61,597 bases of DNA from Enterovibrio baiacu (GCF_004120195.1 NZ_SCHN01000028.1:1-61597), one strand, 5' to 3'. Counted from the stretch's first letter, positions 26,128 through 34,910 are shown. The notes: generated from the sequence alone by a model not told the origin. A program made the numbers and translations.

Positions 26128-26538
26128 TTATTCCGGTTTTGACTCGTCATCAGAAGAAGACAGCGCATTAATAATGGGACAACAAGCACCATTATCGCCA
26201 GGACACGCACTTGCCAGCGTTTTCAAGCTCGTTTTCATGGCTTGAAGCTCTTTGATTTTCTCATCAATTTCTTCAATTTTTTCGAGTGCCTTTTTCTTTA
26301 CATCGGCACTTCTTCGCTTTGGATTTCTCGACAATTCGAGTAACGCCTGACATTCATCAAGGCTAAAACCCACGAGGCGAGAGCGGCGGATCATTTGCAA
26401 CTCATTCACCTGACGTTCGCTGTAGTCGCGATAGCCGTTTTCACTGCGCGATGGTTCGCTGATCACGCCTTTTTGTTCGTAAAAGCGAATGGTTTTGGCG
26501 TTTAACCCCGTAATGCGGGACACCTCATTGATCTTCAT
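26128..26538 (-). CDS. cueR: Cu(I)-responsive MerR-family regulator CueR
   Basis: 136-residue MerR-type activator. An N-terminal winged helix (MKINEVSRITGLNAKTIRFY, with ENGYRDYSERQV) is followed by a dimerisation helix (about 80-110) and the metal loop ACPGDNGACCPI. Cys112 and Cys120 fall at exactly the positions used by E. coli CueR for linear Cu(I) binding. It is divergent from copA, whose promoter carries a 19-bp-spaced MerR-type operator. Confidence 0.93.
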   Translation of the reverse strand: MKINEVSRITGLNAKTIRFYEQKGVISEPSRSENGYRDYSERQVNELQMIRRSRLVGFSLDECQALLELSRNPKRRSADVKKKALEKIEEIDEKIKELQAMKTSLKTLASACPGDNGACCPIINALSSSDDESKPE

Positions 26539-26581
26539 GGCTCACTCCTACTGACTCAATATCACAGCATTAACACCGCGC

Positions 26582-26612
26582 TTGACCTTACATCTACTGG
26601 AAGGTTTATGCT
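26582..26612 (+). promoter_or_regulatory. CueR-controlled copA promoter (19-bp spacer)
   Basis: TTGACC (-35, 26582-26587), a 19-bp spacer holding the dyad ACCTTACATCTACTGGAAGG, and TATGCT (-10, 26607-26612). The over-long spacer and the ACCTT...AAGGT dyad are the signature of promoters that MerR-family activators untwist. Confidence 0.9.
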
Positions 26613-26676
26613 TTATATTATGAACAAAAGACCTGCTTCATCGCAAGCAAGGCATGCTAAGTAAAAGGTACCGCTC

Positions 26677-29421
26677 ATGGCTGATTCAAACACTGTTGTC
26701 GCATCGACGCCGACATCAGACACATCGCTGATCACGCTTCCCCTTTTAGGATTGCGCTGCATGGGTTGCGCACGAAAAGTAAAAAGTGCAACAGAAGCCA
26801 TTGAAGGCGTTACGTTTATTGATGCAGACCCCCACTCACTCACAGTGAATGCTGATGCGCCGCTTGATGCGATTGTAGAAGCCGTTAATGTGCTGGGTTA
26901 TCAAGTGGGTAACACCGTTACAGTTCCACTCACAGGGCTGAGTTGTGGCAAGTGCGTTGCAAAACTGACGCGTGCGTTTGCATCAAACCCACACGTCTTT
27001 TCTCAGGCGGTCAGTAAAACAGAAGCCAGCATTACAGGGTTGCTCGATAAAGACGCGGTGATTCGTGTTGTCGAAGCGACGGGGTATCACGTCCCCGCGC
27101 CCTCCGATATCAAAGGCACGTCATCTGATGAAGCAACATCTGAGCCCCATGCAGAAACCAAGGCTGAATACGAAGAAGCGCCTCGTACTTCCACGCACAC
27201 TCAGCAACTGATTCTTTCCGGCATGAGCTGCGCGAGTTGTGTTTCTTCGATAGAAAAAGCAGTCAGGGCTGTTGAGGGCGTCAATACCGTCAACGTGAAT
27301 TTAGCGGAGCGCACTGCACTCGTCTCAGGCGATGTGGATGCGAATCTGTTAATTACCGCGATTGAGCAAGCAGGCTATGGCGCTGAACTCAGCGAAGATG
27401 AAGCGACACGTCGAGAACGCCAAGCGGCACTTCATACCGCGCAATTTGCCGAACATAAACGCAATACATGGCTCGCCCTAGGCCTCGGTGCGCCTTTGAT
27501 GTTGTGGGGCATGCTCGGCGGCACCATGAGTGTGGAAAGCACCGCCAGCCAAATCGGCTGGGGCATCATTGCCGTCGTGACCTTGCTGTTGCTTTGCACT
27601 GCGGGGAAACACTTCTTCGCGAATGCGTTTAAGGCAGCACGACATCATCGTGCCAGCATGGACACGCTTGTCGCATTGGGGACAGGCTCTGCGTGGCTTT
27701 ACTCCACGGCAGTTGTTCTCGCACCTGCGCTTTTCCCTGAACAGGCTCGCCATGTGTATTTCGAAGCAACAGCCATGATTCTCGGCCTCGTGACATTGGG
27801 GCATGCGCTGGAAGCCAAGGCGCGCGCATCCACGTCCAAGGCGTTAGATCGCTTGCTCGATCTCCAACCTGCGACCGCCATCATTGTTGAAAATGGCCAA
27901 GAACGCGAAGTGGCCTTGGCCGATGTTCAAGCTGGCATGACGCTACGCGTTAAACCGGGCAGCAAAATTGCCGTCGATGGCATTGTTGAAGAGGGTGACA
28001 CCTTTGTTGATGAATCCATGTTGACGGGTGAACCGCTTGCCGTGCGCAAAACCCAAGGTGATACCTTGCACGCGGGCACCATTAACCAACATGGCAGTTT
28101 GTTATTTAAAGCGACTGGCATTGGCAGCGATACCATGTTGTCACGCATCATCCAATTGGTGCGTCAGGCACAAAGCAGTAAACCCGCTTTGGCGCGAATG
28201 GCGGATACCGTGTCTGCCATTTTCGTCCCGACCGTCATGATCATCGCGATTTTAACGGCGCTCGGCTGGTACAACTTTGGGCCAGACCCAAAACTGAGCT
28301 TCATGCTTGTCACAGCCACCACGGTGCTCATCATCGCCTGCCCTTGCGCATTGGGATTAGCCACACCGATGTCTGTCACAACAGGCGTTGGCCGAGCGGC
28401 AGAGCTGGGCGTTCTGATCCGTGATGCAGAAGCGCTTCAACACGCGTCACGCATCGATACCGTTGTGCTCGACAAAACGGGCACGCTCACCGAAGGCAAG
28501 CCGCAGGTGACATCTATCCTTGCCATGCACGGAACGGATGATGATTTGCTGCGCATTGCCGCAAGCCTTGAACAAGGCTCTGAGCATCCACTTGCTAAGG
28601 CCGTGATTGATGCTGCAAATGACCGTGCCCTCTCTCTATCGGCTGTCAGCCAGTTTGAAGGCATTCCCGGTAAGGGGCTAAAAGCCGTCATCGATGGTCA
28701 ATCCTACTTACTCGGCAATGCGCGTTTGTTAGAAGAGAACCATATCGTTCTCTCAGCACATGCGAACGCGGCCAAAAACGTCGCCATGCAAGGTGAAACG
28801 GCAGTCTATCTCGCTACGGACGGCCAATTGCTTGGCATCATCGGTATTAGTGACCCACTGCGTCATGATTCCAAAGCCGCCGTTACTCGCTTAAATGCGC
28901 TCGGTTATAAGGTGATGCTGCTGACGGGAGACCATCCCGATACCGCGAACGCCATTGCTGCTTTAGCAGGAATCGAAGAGGTGGTTGCAGGCGTTCTGCC
29001 TGACGGTAAAGCCGATGAAATCACGCGCCTTCAAGCGCAAGGGCGTCGTGTTGCCATGATTGGTGATGGCATCAACGATGCACCTGCGTTAGCAAAAGCA
29101 GAAGTGGGGATTGCAATAGGTAGCGGCAGCGACGTGGCCATCGAAAGCGCGCAAATGACGCTAATGCGCCACTCCATTGATGCGGCAACGGACGGTCTTT
29201 TGCTTTCCAAAGCGACGCTCAGAAACATGAAGGAAAACCTGTTTGGCGCATTTGTTTACAATTCACTGGGTATTCCCATTGCCGCGGGTGTGCTATATCC
29301 CCTCACCGGCACGTTACTGAGTCCGGTCGTTGCGGGCGCAGCCATGGCTTTGTCTTCCATTACGGTTGTGATGAACGCCAATCGACTGCGTTGGTTTACC
29401 CCCAAACGAGGTAACGCATGA
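26677..29421 (+). CDS. copA: Copper-exporting P1B-type ATPase CopA
   Basis: 914-residue inner-membrane Cu(I) pump. Three N-terminal heavy-metal-associated domains are visible, with CMGC (28-31), CGKC (90-93) and CASC (185-188); the second is weak. The core has LTGEP (actuator), the intramembrane ACPCALGLATP metal site, the phosphorylation motif DKTGTLTEGKP, SEHPLAKA (nucleotide binding) and GDGINDAPALA. The start is supported by AAGGT 7 nt upstream. Its stop overlaps the start of a tiny ORF. CueR control is predicted from the promoter. Three rather than two metal-binding domains explains the length. Confidence 0.97.
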   Translation: MADSNTVVASTPTSDTSLITLPLLGLRCMGCARKVKSATEAIEGVTFIDADPHSLTVNADAPLDAIVEAVNVLGYQVGNTVTVPLTGLSCGKCVAKLTRAFASNPHVFSQAVSKTEASITGLLDKDAVIRVVEATGYHVPAPSDIKGTSSDEATSEPHAETKAEYEEAPRTSTHTQQLILSGMSCASCVSSIEKAVRAVEGVNTVNVNLAERTALVSGDVDANLLITAIEQAGYGAELSEDEATRRERQAALHTAQFAEHKRNTWLALGLGAPLMLWGMLGGTMSVESTASQIGWGIIAVVTLLLLCTAGKHFFANAFKAARHHRASMDTLVALGTGSAWLYSTAVVLAPALFPEQARHVYFEATAMILGLVTLGHALEAKARASTSKALDRLLDLQPATAIIVENGQEREVALADVQAGMTLRVKPGSKIAVDGIVEEGDTFVDESMLTGEPLAVRKTQGDTLHAGTINQHGSLLFKATGIGSDTMLSRIIQLVRQAQSSKPALARMADTVSAIFVPTVMIIAILTALGWYNFGPDPKLSFMLVTATTVLIIACPCALGLATPMSVTTGVGRAAELGVLIRDAEALQHASRIDTVVLDKTGTLTEGKPQVTSILAMHGTDDDLLRIAASLEQGSEHPLAKAVIDAANDRALSLSAVSQFEGIPGKGLKAVIDGQSYLLGNARLLEENHIVLSAHANAAKNVAMQGETAVYLATDGQLLGIIGISDPLRHDSKAAVTRLNALGYKVMLLTGDHPDTANAIAALAGIEEVVAGVLPDGKADEITRLQAQGRRVAMIGDGINDAPALAKAEVGIAIGSGSDVAIESAQMTLMRHSIDAATDGLLLSKATLRNMKENLFGAFVYNSLGIPIAAGVLYPLTGTLLSPVVAGAAMALSSITVVMNANRLRWFTPKRGNA

Positions 29422-29501
29422 TCATTAACTTCATAGGCATTGGCCTGATTGGGCTAATCATCTGGTGGTTTTGGCTATCAGACAAAAATGATAACCAGTA
29501 G
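29418..29501 (+). CDS. 27-residue single-helix membrane protein coupled to copA
   Basis: The ATG overlaps the copA stop codon (ATGA), indicating translational coupling. The peptide begins MIINFIGIGLIGLIIWWFW and ends with a polar tail (SDKNDNQ), so one membrane helix with a short soluble tail is predicted. In layout it recalls CcoS, the small protein encoded after the CcoI copper pump, but it is shorter and I see no sequence motif to prove homology. A role in CopA assembly or copper handoff is speculative. Confidence 0.55.
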   Translation: MIINFIGIGLIGLIIWWFWLSDKNDNQ

Positions 29502-29619
29502 TAAAAACGCTTTCGTGGTCGCAGTCGTTTCAAATGCGGCTGTGCCACCTAGCGATAAAAACGTGACAGACGGCGCGCAACACTCGCCGTACTGCTGCAA
29601 TAAAGTCTCGACGCATTGA
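29488..29619 (+). CDS. Possible 43-residue Cys/His-ended small protein
   Basis: This frame overlaps the end of the tiny ORF before it and ends within the ribosome site of the DUF411 gene, filling the gap exactly. The N-terminal part is hydrophobic (FVVAVVSNAAV) and the C-terminal part reads QHSPYCCNKVSTH, with two adjacent Cys and two His that could bind a metal. No good ribosome site precedes its ATG, so it may be chance. The tight packing in a copper operon is the main reason to list it. Confidence 0.3.
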   Translation: MITSSKNAFVVAVVSNAAVPPSDKNVTDGAQHSPYCCNKVSTH

Positions 29620-29629
29620 GGAGAAAACA

Positions 29630-30064
29630 ATGAAAAACCTGCCGAAGTTCGCCGCATTATCCCTAGTTCTGCTTTCAACAAGCACACTGGCTGCAACAGG
29701 TACAACCTATAAATCCCCATACTGCGGCTGTTGTAAAGAGTGGGTAAAGCACATGGAAGACAATGGCTTCGACATGGTCTCTGAAGATCACGTCAACATG
29801 GACCCAATCAAAGTAAAATTCGGCATCAAGCCTCAATTGGCGTCTTGCCACACAACCGTTATTGATGGGTATGTTTTCGAAGGCCACATTCCTGCCAGCG
29901 ACGTAAAAAGCTTCTTAGAGAAGAAACCTAAACTGGCGGGCCTTGCCGTGCCTGGCATGCCGATGGGCTCTCCAGGTATGGAATATGGCAACCAGAAAGA
30001 TGCATATAACGTTGTCGCCTTTTCTCATACAGGCATGACCATGGTGTATAACAAGCACAACTAA
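29630..30064 (+). CDS. Periplasmic DUF411 (CopG-like) metal-binding protein
   Basis: 144 residues. A signal peptide (MKNLPKFAALSLVLLSTSTL, cleaved after ALA) leads to YKSPYCGCCKEWVKHMEDNG with a CxxC-type site (CGCC), then LASCHTTVIDGYVFEGHIPA and GLAVPGMPMGSPGME, the conserved blocks of DUF411. Family members are encoded near copper resistance genes and bind copper through these Cys residues and Met-rich segment. A GAGGAG ribosome site precedes the ATG. It lies downstream of copA, probably in the same operon. Confidence 0.9.
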   Translation: MKNLPKFAALSLVLLSTSTLAATGTTYKSPYCGCCKEWVKHMEDNGFDMVSEDHVNMDPIKVKFGIKPQLASCHTTVIDGYVFEGHIPASDVKSFLEKKPKLAGLAVPGMPMGSPGMEYGNQKDAYNVVAFSHTGMTMVYNKHN

Positions 30065-30119
30065 AGCTGACTTTTACACCCGTAGCCTCCATACTGAAAA
30101 CCACGGTTATGGAGGCTTA

Positions 30120-30986
30120 ATGAAACGTTTTTTCCCCGCATTATTCTCACTTTTCTTCGCGCAAGCAGTGACAGCCGAACCTTTGGTTTGGCAAGCACAA
30201 AAAGGTGACCTCACTTATACCCTCATGGGCTCAGTCCATGTCGGTAAGCCAGAGTTTTACCCACTTCCCGACATTATTGAATCTCGCTTTGTGGCAGCTG
30301 ACGCCCTGATTGTTGAAGCCGATGTCATCAACGACACCCAGCTAAATATTCCCAAAGGCAAACCATCAGGCGATGTGATAACGTCAAAGCAGCGCGCTCA
30401 ACTTGCTGAAATAGCGAAAGAACTCGGCTATCAAGATTCCCTGCTTCTCAACATGCCACCATGGCAAACAGCAATGGTCTTGCAGATAGCGCAAACCAAG
30501 AAGCTACAATTTCACCAAATGCTGGGGGTCGACCTACATTTTCTATCCCGAACGGACAGCCTTAATCTTCCTGTCATCAGCTTAGAATCCGTGCAAGAAC
30601 AAATAGATTTGCTCGCTAACGCCCGCGATGATGGTATTGAACTGCTCGACGACACCTTGCTGCATTGGGAGTTATCGAAGAGTTTTCTGCCTTGTATGAT
30701 TGAGGCGTGGCACCTTGGTGATAATGAAAAAATGGCCACCATTGCCGATGACATGAGTGATACGAACAATTTTGAACGTAAGATTCTTGTTGATAGAAAT
30801 CTAAACTGGATTGAAATGCTGACCGACTCAGCACAAATACCGAACGGAGATTATGTGGTGATTGTAGGGGCGTTACATTTGCCGGGAGAAGAGGGGCTAC
30901 TAACCTTATTGAAAAATAAAGGGTTTACTATCACGCAGTTGAATCAAGGCCAAAAAGCGGGCTGCGAACTGCCAGAATTACCTTAG
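30120..30986 (+). CDS. TraB/GumN-family protein
   Basis: 288 residues with a signal peptide (MKRFFPALFSLFFAQAVTAE). The TraB/GumN signature appears as LMGSVHVGKPEFYPLP at the start and YVVIVGALHLPGEEGLLTLL near the end; the two G-x-x-H elements suggest a metal-dependent hydrolase fold, and related proteins were proposed to be Tiki-like peptidases. Function here is unknown. A strong ribosome site (GGAGG) precedes the ATG. No clear terminator follows. Confidence 0.85.
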   Translation: MKRFFPALFSLFFAQAVTAEPLVWQAQKGDLTYTLMGSVHVGKPEFYPLPDIIESRFVAADALIVEADVINDTQLNIPKGKPSGDVITSKQRAQLAEIAKELGYQDSLLLNMPPWQTAMVLQIAQTKKLQFHQMLGVDLHFLSRTDSLNLPVISLESVQEQIDLLANARDDGIELLDDTLLHWELSKSFLPCMIEAWHLGDNEKMATIADDMSDTNNFERKILVDRNLNWIEMLTDSAQIPNGDYVVIVGALHLPGEEGLLTLLKNKGFTITQLNQGQKAGCELPELP

Positions 30987-31003
30987 CGATAAAAAGGTCG
31001 GCC

Positions 31004-31084
31004 TTAGCTGCCGACCACCACTTTGGTCACAATCATTGATACGAAGAAAAGCAAAATAAACCAAATAATGAATGACTTGCGCAT
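31004..31084 (-). CDS. 26-residue single-helix membrane peptide
   Basis: On the minus strand an ATG at 31084 opens a frame beginning MRKSFIIWFILLFFVSMIV and ending TKVVVGS. The positive N terminus and a single hydrophobic helix are typical of bacterial small membrane proteins. AGGG lies 9 nt upstream of the ATG. No partner gene is adjacent on this strand. Coding status is not proven. Confidence 0.4.
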   Translation of the reverse strand: MRKSFIIWFILLFFVSMIVTKVVVGS

Positions 31085-31295
31085 AGAACTACCCTGTTGG
31101 TGCTGATTGGATTCTTTGATGGTGGGTATTTTACCGCAATGTGGTGGCTGTGGTAGTGAGATTTCGAGTTTCGGAATAGCCTACTCTACATGAATACCAC
31201 CAGCTCGCTTTTCGTCTATACGCTCTCGCTTTTCTCGCCACGCGAATCTGTTCTTACTCGCTATCTTCTATTTTGATAACCAACCCCACAGACGC

Positions 31296-31329
31296 AAAAA
31301 AGGCTCTGCATTTCTGCAGAGCCTTTCGA
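31296..31329 (-). terminator. Terminator of the tRNA-Pro array
   Basis: ggctctgca and tgcagagcc form a stem flanked by A and T runs, with T6 on the minus strand, four bases past the last tRNA-Pro. Confidence 0.9.
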
Positions 31330-31332
31330 AGG

Positions 31333-31409
<77 letters not shown>

Positions 31410-31438
31410 ATATTCTTTGTGTTTCTTCAGAGTGCTCT

Positions 31439-31505
31439 CAGAGGGTCACCCTCTGGTCCGCTACTCACAAGAGCCGGATGCGCCACAAAGCTGCGCTATT
31501 CACCG
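31439..31505 (-). pseudogene. Decayed tRNA-Pro fragment A
   Basis: The 5' part matches tRNA-Pro (CGGTGAATAGCGCAGCTT, then a diverged D arm), but the anticodon stem is scrambled and the T arm and acceptor 3' strand are missing. The remnant GACCAGAGGGT runs into a short palindrome. Confidence 0.8.
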
Positions 31506-31616
31506 AGTATTTGGTTCCAAAGCTTATAGCTCTAGTTCCTGATGCTGACTCTATGTTCAGCTAGTAACAAGATTGCTTTTCGAAACTCGCGTCTCGTCAT
31601 CTCGCCACTTAAATAG

Positions 31617-31693
<77 letters not shown>

Positions 31694-31741
31694 AGATACA
31701 ACGCTTTCTGATTTCTCAGAGGCGGCTGTTAACCTAAATAG

Positions 31742-31847
31742 TGGTCGGTGAAGAGGGATTCGATGGGACTTGCCGTCAAGCCCCCAACCCTCTGGTCCGC
31801 TTTTCACCAAAAGATGGATGCGCTACCAACCTGCACTATTCACACCG
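31742..31847 (-). pseudogene. Decayed tRNA-Pro fragment B with internal insertions
   Basis: Both acceptor ends and the CCA are recognisable, but there are insertions in the anticodon and T-arm regions, and the anticodon loop is lost. At about 106 nt it cannot fold as a tRNA. Confidence 0.8.
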
Positions 31848-31884
31848 CTTACTGAATTAACAGAGGTGGATGTCTACCCAAATA

Positions 31885-31961
<77 letters not shown>

Positions 31962-31992
31962 ATCTTTTTTGTGTTTCTTCAGAATACTCTCA

Positions 31993-32058
31993 GAGGGTCA
32001 CCCTCTGGTCCGCTATTCCCAAGATCCGGATGCGCCACAAAACTGCGCTTCTTCTCCG
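31993..32058 (-). pseudogene. Decayed tRNA-Pro fragment C
   Basis: Closely similar to fragment A, including the agagggtcaccctct palindrome, and more diverged at its acceptor end. It is 552 bp from fragment A, the same offset as between tRNA copies 1 and 3, so the two blocks arose by duplication. Confidence 0.75.
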
Positions 32059-32095
32059 AAAATCCCCGCTACGCTGTGCGCTGCGGAGGTGGCTT

Positions 32096-32123
32096 ATATT
32101 ACTCATCCTCGCCGCAGACTCAA
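32096..32123 (-). promoter_or_regulatory. Putative promoter of the tRNA-Pro array
   Basis: On the minus strand, TTGAGT (complement of 32118-32123), a 16-bp spacer and TAATAT (complement of 32096-32101) are followed by a GC-rich stretch, as at stable-RNA promoters. Confidence 0.5.
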
Positions 32124-32240
32124 GTGTTTTATGATGATTTTCACTCGTTACGGACCGATCGCTTAAAGGATCACCAAATGCGGACAAATTGCGACCACAA
32201 ACACAGTTAGAAAAGCACGTGCTACTAACCCGAACTTCAC

Positions 32241-32254
32241 TTGATCTGGATCAT
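32241..32254 (+). promoter_or_regulatory. FNR-like site upstream of the DUF3149 gene
   Basis: TTGAT-CTGG-ATCAT differs from the FNR consensus TTGAT-N4-ATCAA at one base. It lies 62 bp before the DUF3149 start. No clear -10 element was found at the expected distance, so this is tentative. Confidence 0.4.
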
Positions 32255-32315
32255 CACGGATTGTTTTACCAATTGGCAACCTGGCTTTAACGTTAACAGA
32301 CAAAGGAATACAAAG

Positions 32316-32456
32316 ATGGACTTCTGGTTAGACCTACTTTTCGGAAACGCAATTGGCCTCTCCTCAATGATCGTCATTTTTGTCGCACTCGGCATGATCA
32401 GTTTCATGGGAGGCTTCTTTGTCTATAAGGCATTCAAAGATCCGGAAACGAACTGA
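32316..32456 (+). CDS. DUF3149 small membrane protein
   Basis: 46 residues: MDFWLDLLFGNAIGLSSMIV begins a single hydrophobic helix (about 14-40), then a charged tail (FKDPETN). This is the usual length and pattern of DUF3149 proteins, which have no known function. The ATG at 32316 has AAGGA 8 nt upstream. A possible FNR site and a downstream terminator suggest a single-gene transcript. Confidence 0.8.
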   Translation: MDFWLDLLFGNAIGLSSMIVIFVALGMISFMGGFFVYKAFKDPETN

Positions 32457-32556
32457 ATCCCTTAAGCGATATGTTTAAACCAAACGCGAGTATCGAACAG
32501 TAAAATAGCGCGCCAAACGCTCTGTTCGACTAACGTACTTCGGTTGAGTTGCTTAC

Positions 32557-32594
32557 ACCAGGGTACTCGCTATATGCGGTACTCTGGTTTTTTT
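32557..32594 (+). terminator. Terminator downstream of the DUF3149 gene
   Basis: Arms accagggtac and gtactctggt form a 10-bp stem with one G-U pair, followed by seven T. Confidence 0.8.
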
Positions 32595-32716
32595 GTCCTT
32601 ACTTTTTGCGAGCGACAACGAGTGCGGATTGAACATTTTCTAAGCAGTCAGTTTGCTTCCTACAAGATCTCTGCGTAAATTGTCATTATACTCAAGCGAC
32701 GCTTCACCAATCCGTA

Positions 32717-33307
32717 ATGACTATGAACGGCAATAATGAGTCGGATTTATTCCGGGAAATGATGGCAGATGTCGCCCCTATCGCGCACGATACGGTGGAG
32801 AAAGTCAGCCAGTCACACAAGCCTACTGACGCTCAGCTTGCGAGACAAACTGCGGCACAAAAGTTGTCGGACAGTAATCCTGATTACCTGTCTCTCGATT
32901 ACGCAGAGATGCTCAAGCCTGACGATATCGTCACCTTTAAGCGACCAGGCGTGCAAGATGGCGTGTTTAGAAAGCTTCGCTTAGGCAAGTATGACATTCA
33001 CGCGCGCCTCGATTTGCACAAGTACACCCTTAAAGATGCACGAGAAGAAATCCTTACCTTTTTGAAACAATGCCAACGCATGGACGTAAGAACCGTCATC
33101 ATTGTTCATGGCAAAGGCGAGCGCAGCAACCCACCAGCGCGAATGAAAAGCTTTGTTTGCCAGTGGCTTGAACAGATCAGCGATGTAATGTGTGTGCACT
33201 CAGCACAGCGTCATCATGGCGGCACAGGCGCGGTATATGTTCTGTTGAAGAAGAGCCAAGACAAGAAATTGGAAACGCGTGAGCGTCATTTAAACCGACG
33301 CGCATAG
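32717..33307 (+). CDS. smrA: Smr-domain DNA nickase-like protein SmrA
   Basis: 196 residues. The N-terminal half is polar and includes a conserved YAEMLKPDDIVTFKRPGVQD block. The C-terminal half is an Smr domain with DLHKYTLKDAREEI, VIIVHGKGERSNPPARMKS (the GKG motif) and HHGGTGAVYVLLKK. E. coli SmrA has the same layout and nicks DNA in vitro. The first ATG has no good ribosome site, and a second lies two codons later. A terminator follows. Confidence 0.88.
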   Translation: MTMNGNNESDLFREMMADVAPIAHDTVEKVSQSHKPTDAQLARQTAAQKLSDSNPDYLSLDYAEMLKPDDIVTFKRPGVQDGVFRKLRLGKYDIHARLDLHKYTLKDAREEILTFLKQCQRMDVRTVIIVHGKGERSNPPARMKSFVCQWLEQISDVMCVHSAQRHHGGTGAVYVLLKKSQDKKLETRERHLNRRA

Positions 33308-33321
33308 CTGAAAAGAAACGT

Positions 33322-33350
33322 AAAAAGGAGCCTGTGTGGCTCCTTTTTTA
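33322..33350 (+). terminator. Terminator of smrA
   Basis: Arms aaaggagcc and ggctccttt with a 5-nt loop and a T-run. Confidence 0.88.
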
Positions 33351-33369
33351 TTGGCTATTTACTGGCTTT

Positions 33370-33984
33370 TTAGAGCGTCACGACAACGCGAACCGCCAAG
33401 CCAATAAGCACGATACCGCAGAATTTATCAATCCACACCGCGCGACGTTTGAGCGTGTCGAGCATTCGGCTGGACGACAACACTAGCGCGACAAGGGTGT
33501 ACCAAAGTCCATCAATAACCAACGGTGTCGCGACAATCACAGAGCGACTAAACACATCGGTACCCACGGCAACAAATTGACTAAACAATGCCAAGAAGAA
33601 CAGGGCGAGTTTAGGGTTCAGTACAGAAATCATGGCACCGTCACGCGCCGCTTCAAGTAGGGTCGTTTTGTCCCCGGATTCAAGCTTAGCGGCAACACCG
33701 CCTTTTGATTGCAGAGATTTGATGCCCAGCCACGCTAAGTAACCGGCGCCCGCATAGGCGATGATCTGAAACGCCATCGGAGATTCTTTCAATATCACCG
33801 CGAGCCCAAGCAAGGTAATCACGGCGTATAAGCCCACACCCAGGGCGTGTGCCCACGCGGCAACGATACCGTGCAAACGGCCTCCCGCTAAGCTGTGCCT
33901 CACCATCACTACAAGACTTGGGCCTGGGGACATTGCGCCCAACATGCAGACTAAAACAAGGCTTAGCCAAACAGAAACCGTCAT
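33370..33984 (-). CDS. LysE/RhtB-family amino acid exporter
   Basis: 204-residue membrane protein with about six helices. MLGAMSPGPSLVVMVRHSLA is the conserved first block, followed by YAGAGYLAWLGIKSLQSKGG and ISVLNPKLALFFLALFSQFV (the N-P-K motif). It belongs to the threonine/homoserine exporter group; the substrate is unknown. It overlaps the LprI-like gene by 4 bp and is the last gene of the ybaK-lprI-lysE operon. Confidence 0.9.
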   Translation of the reverse strand: MTVSVWLSLVLVCMLGAMSPGPSLVVMVRHSLAGGRLHGIVAAWAHALGVGLYAVITLLGLAVILKESPMAFQIIAYAGAGYLAWLGIKSLQSKGGVAAKLESGDKTTLLEAARDGAMISVLNPKLALFFLALFSQFVAVGTDVFSRSVIVATPLVIDGLWYTLVALVLSSSRMLDTLKRRAVWIDKFCGIVLIGLAVRVVVTL

Positions 33985-34400
33985 TTTTCGTTGTCCTTAC
34001 CCCCCATCAAATGATTGATGCGGTCGATTTGTTCATTCGTGAGTTCAATCTTACAGCTCAAATACCCCAAGCCGCTACCGGATCCTGACGCAAAGCTCGC
34101 TTCCACCATTTTGCATTGCTTATCACGCCATGCATTGAAACTTTCTTGCGTGGCTTTCGCTGACATCACCGCCGTTTTCATTGAAGACACGGCATCAAGC
34201 TTGGCGAAATGTTCCGTCAGCGCTTTTTCTTTGGCAATGAGCTCAGCTTCTGCAATCTGCCAGTGGTTATCAAGGCATGCAGCCACTTCAACCTGCGTTT
34301 CATGTGCCGTGTAACAGTGCATGAGGACAGCGTCACTGCTTTTACTCGCCATCGCGGGGAGGCTCATTAGCGACAACATCAGCACACCGATATACTTCAT
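33981..34400 (-). CDS. LprI-like (DUF1311) periplasmic protein
   Basis: 139 residues with a signal peptide ([20 protein letters not shown]). The mature part is helical with four Cys ([52 protein letters not shown]), the arrangement of the LprI/DUF1311 family. M. tuberculosis LprI inhibits lysozyme, but many relatives have no assigned role. It overlaps both neighbours by 4 bp (ybaK stop and exporter start). Confidence 0.85.
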   Translation of the reverse strand: MKYIGVLMLSLMSLPAMASKSSDAVLMHCYTAHETQVEVAACLDNHWQIAEAELIAKEKALTEHFAKLDAVSSMKTAVMSAKATQESFNAWRDKQCKMVEASFASGSGSGLGYLSCKIELTNEQIDRINHLMGGKDNEK

Positions 34401-34879
34401 TTACCTTCCTTACCTATCTCCGCCATCTTCCCTTGCGTTAAAGTCAGCAAATCAGAGGGCGTTAGTTCTATCTCTAATCCTCTTCGACCTGCGCTGACAT
34501 ATATCGTTTCAAACTGTTCAGCACTTTTATCCAATAACGTGGGTAAACGCTTCTTTTGCCCTAATGGACTGATGCCGCCCACCACATACCCTGTTGTTTT
34601 CTCAGCGATAACAGGGTTCGCCATTTCCGCTTTTTTTGCGCCTGCCGCTTTCGCCGCGGCTTTTAAGTCAAGTTGCCCTGCAACAGGCACAATGGCGACT
34701 GCCAGTTTTTTTGGATCGCCATTCATCGCAAACAACAAAGTTTTGAATACACGACTGGCATCTTGTCCCAACACACTTGCGGCTTCTAAGCCAAAATGGG
34801 TGTTATTCGGATCATGCTCATAGCTGTGTACATGAAAAGAAATGCCGGACTTTTCCGCGAGGGTGATTGCAGGCGTCAT
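34397..34879 (-). CDS. ybaK: Cys-tRNA(Pro)/tRNA deacylase YbaK
   Basis: 160-residue editing protein. [20 protein letters not shown] is followed by the conserved Lys in [12 protein letters not shown], then [20 protein letters not shown] and [20 protein letters not shown] (the GGISPLG motif), as in YbaK/EbsC. YbaK removes cysteine mischarged onto tRNA-Pro by prolyl-tRNA synthetase. It is the first gene of the operon with lprI and lysE. A tRNA-Pro array lies about 2.3 kb away, probably by chance. Confidence 0.93.
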   Translation of the reverse strand: MTPAITLAEKSGISFHVHSYEHDPNNTHFGLEAASVLGQDASRVFKTLLFAMNGDPKKLAVAIVPVAGQLDLKAAAKAAGAKKAEMANPVIAEKTTGYVVGGISPLGQKKRLPTLLDKSAEQFETIYVSAGRRGLEIELTPSDLLTLTQGKMAEIGKEGK

Positions 34880-34898
34880 AACTCTTATCTCTGGTTAT

Positions 34899-34910
34899 TA
34901 GGGTCTGTTG
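34899..34910. repeat. Second copy of the tagggtctgttg 12-mer
   Basis: Perfect match to 15235-15246, in a 70-bp gap between ybaK and a terminator. The bases after it differ. Confidence 0.3.

Noticed and set aside
34397-34879. Functional link between ybaK and the tRNA-Pro array
   Set aside because: YbaK edits Cys-tRNA(Pro), but the two are 2.3 kb apart with unrelated genes between, and the ybaK operon has its own neighbours, so proximity is probably chance.
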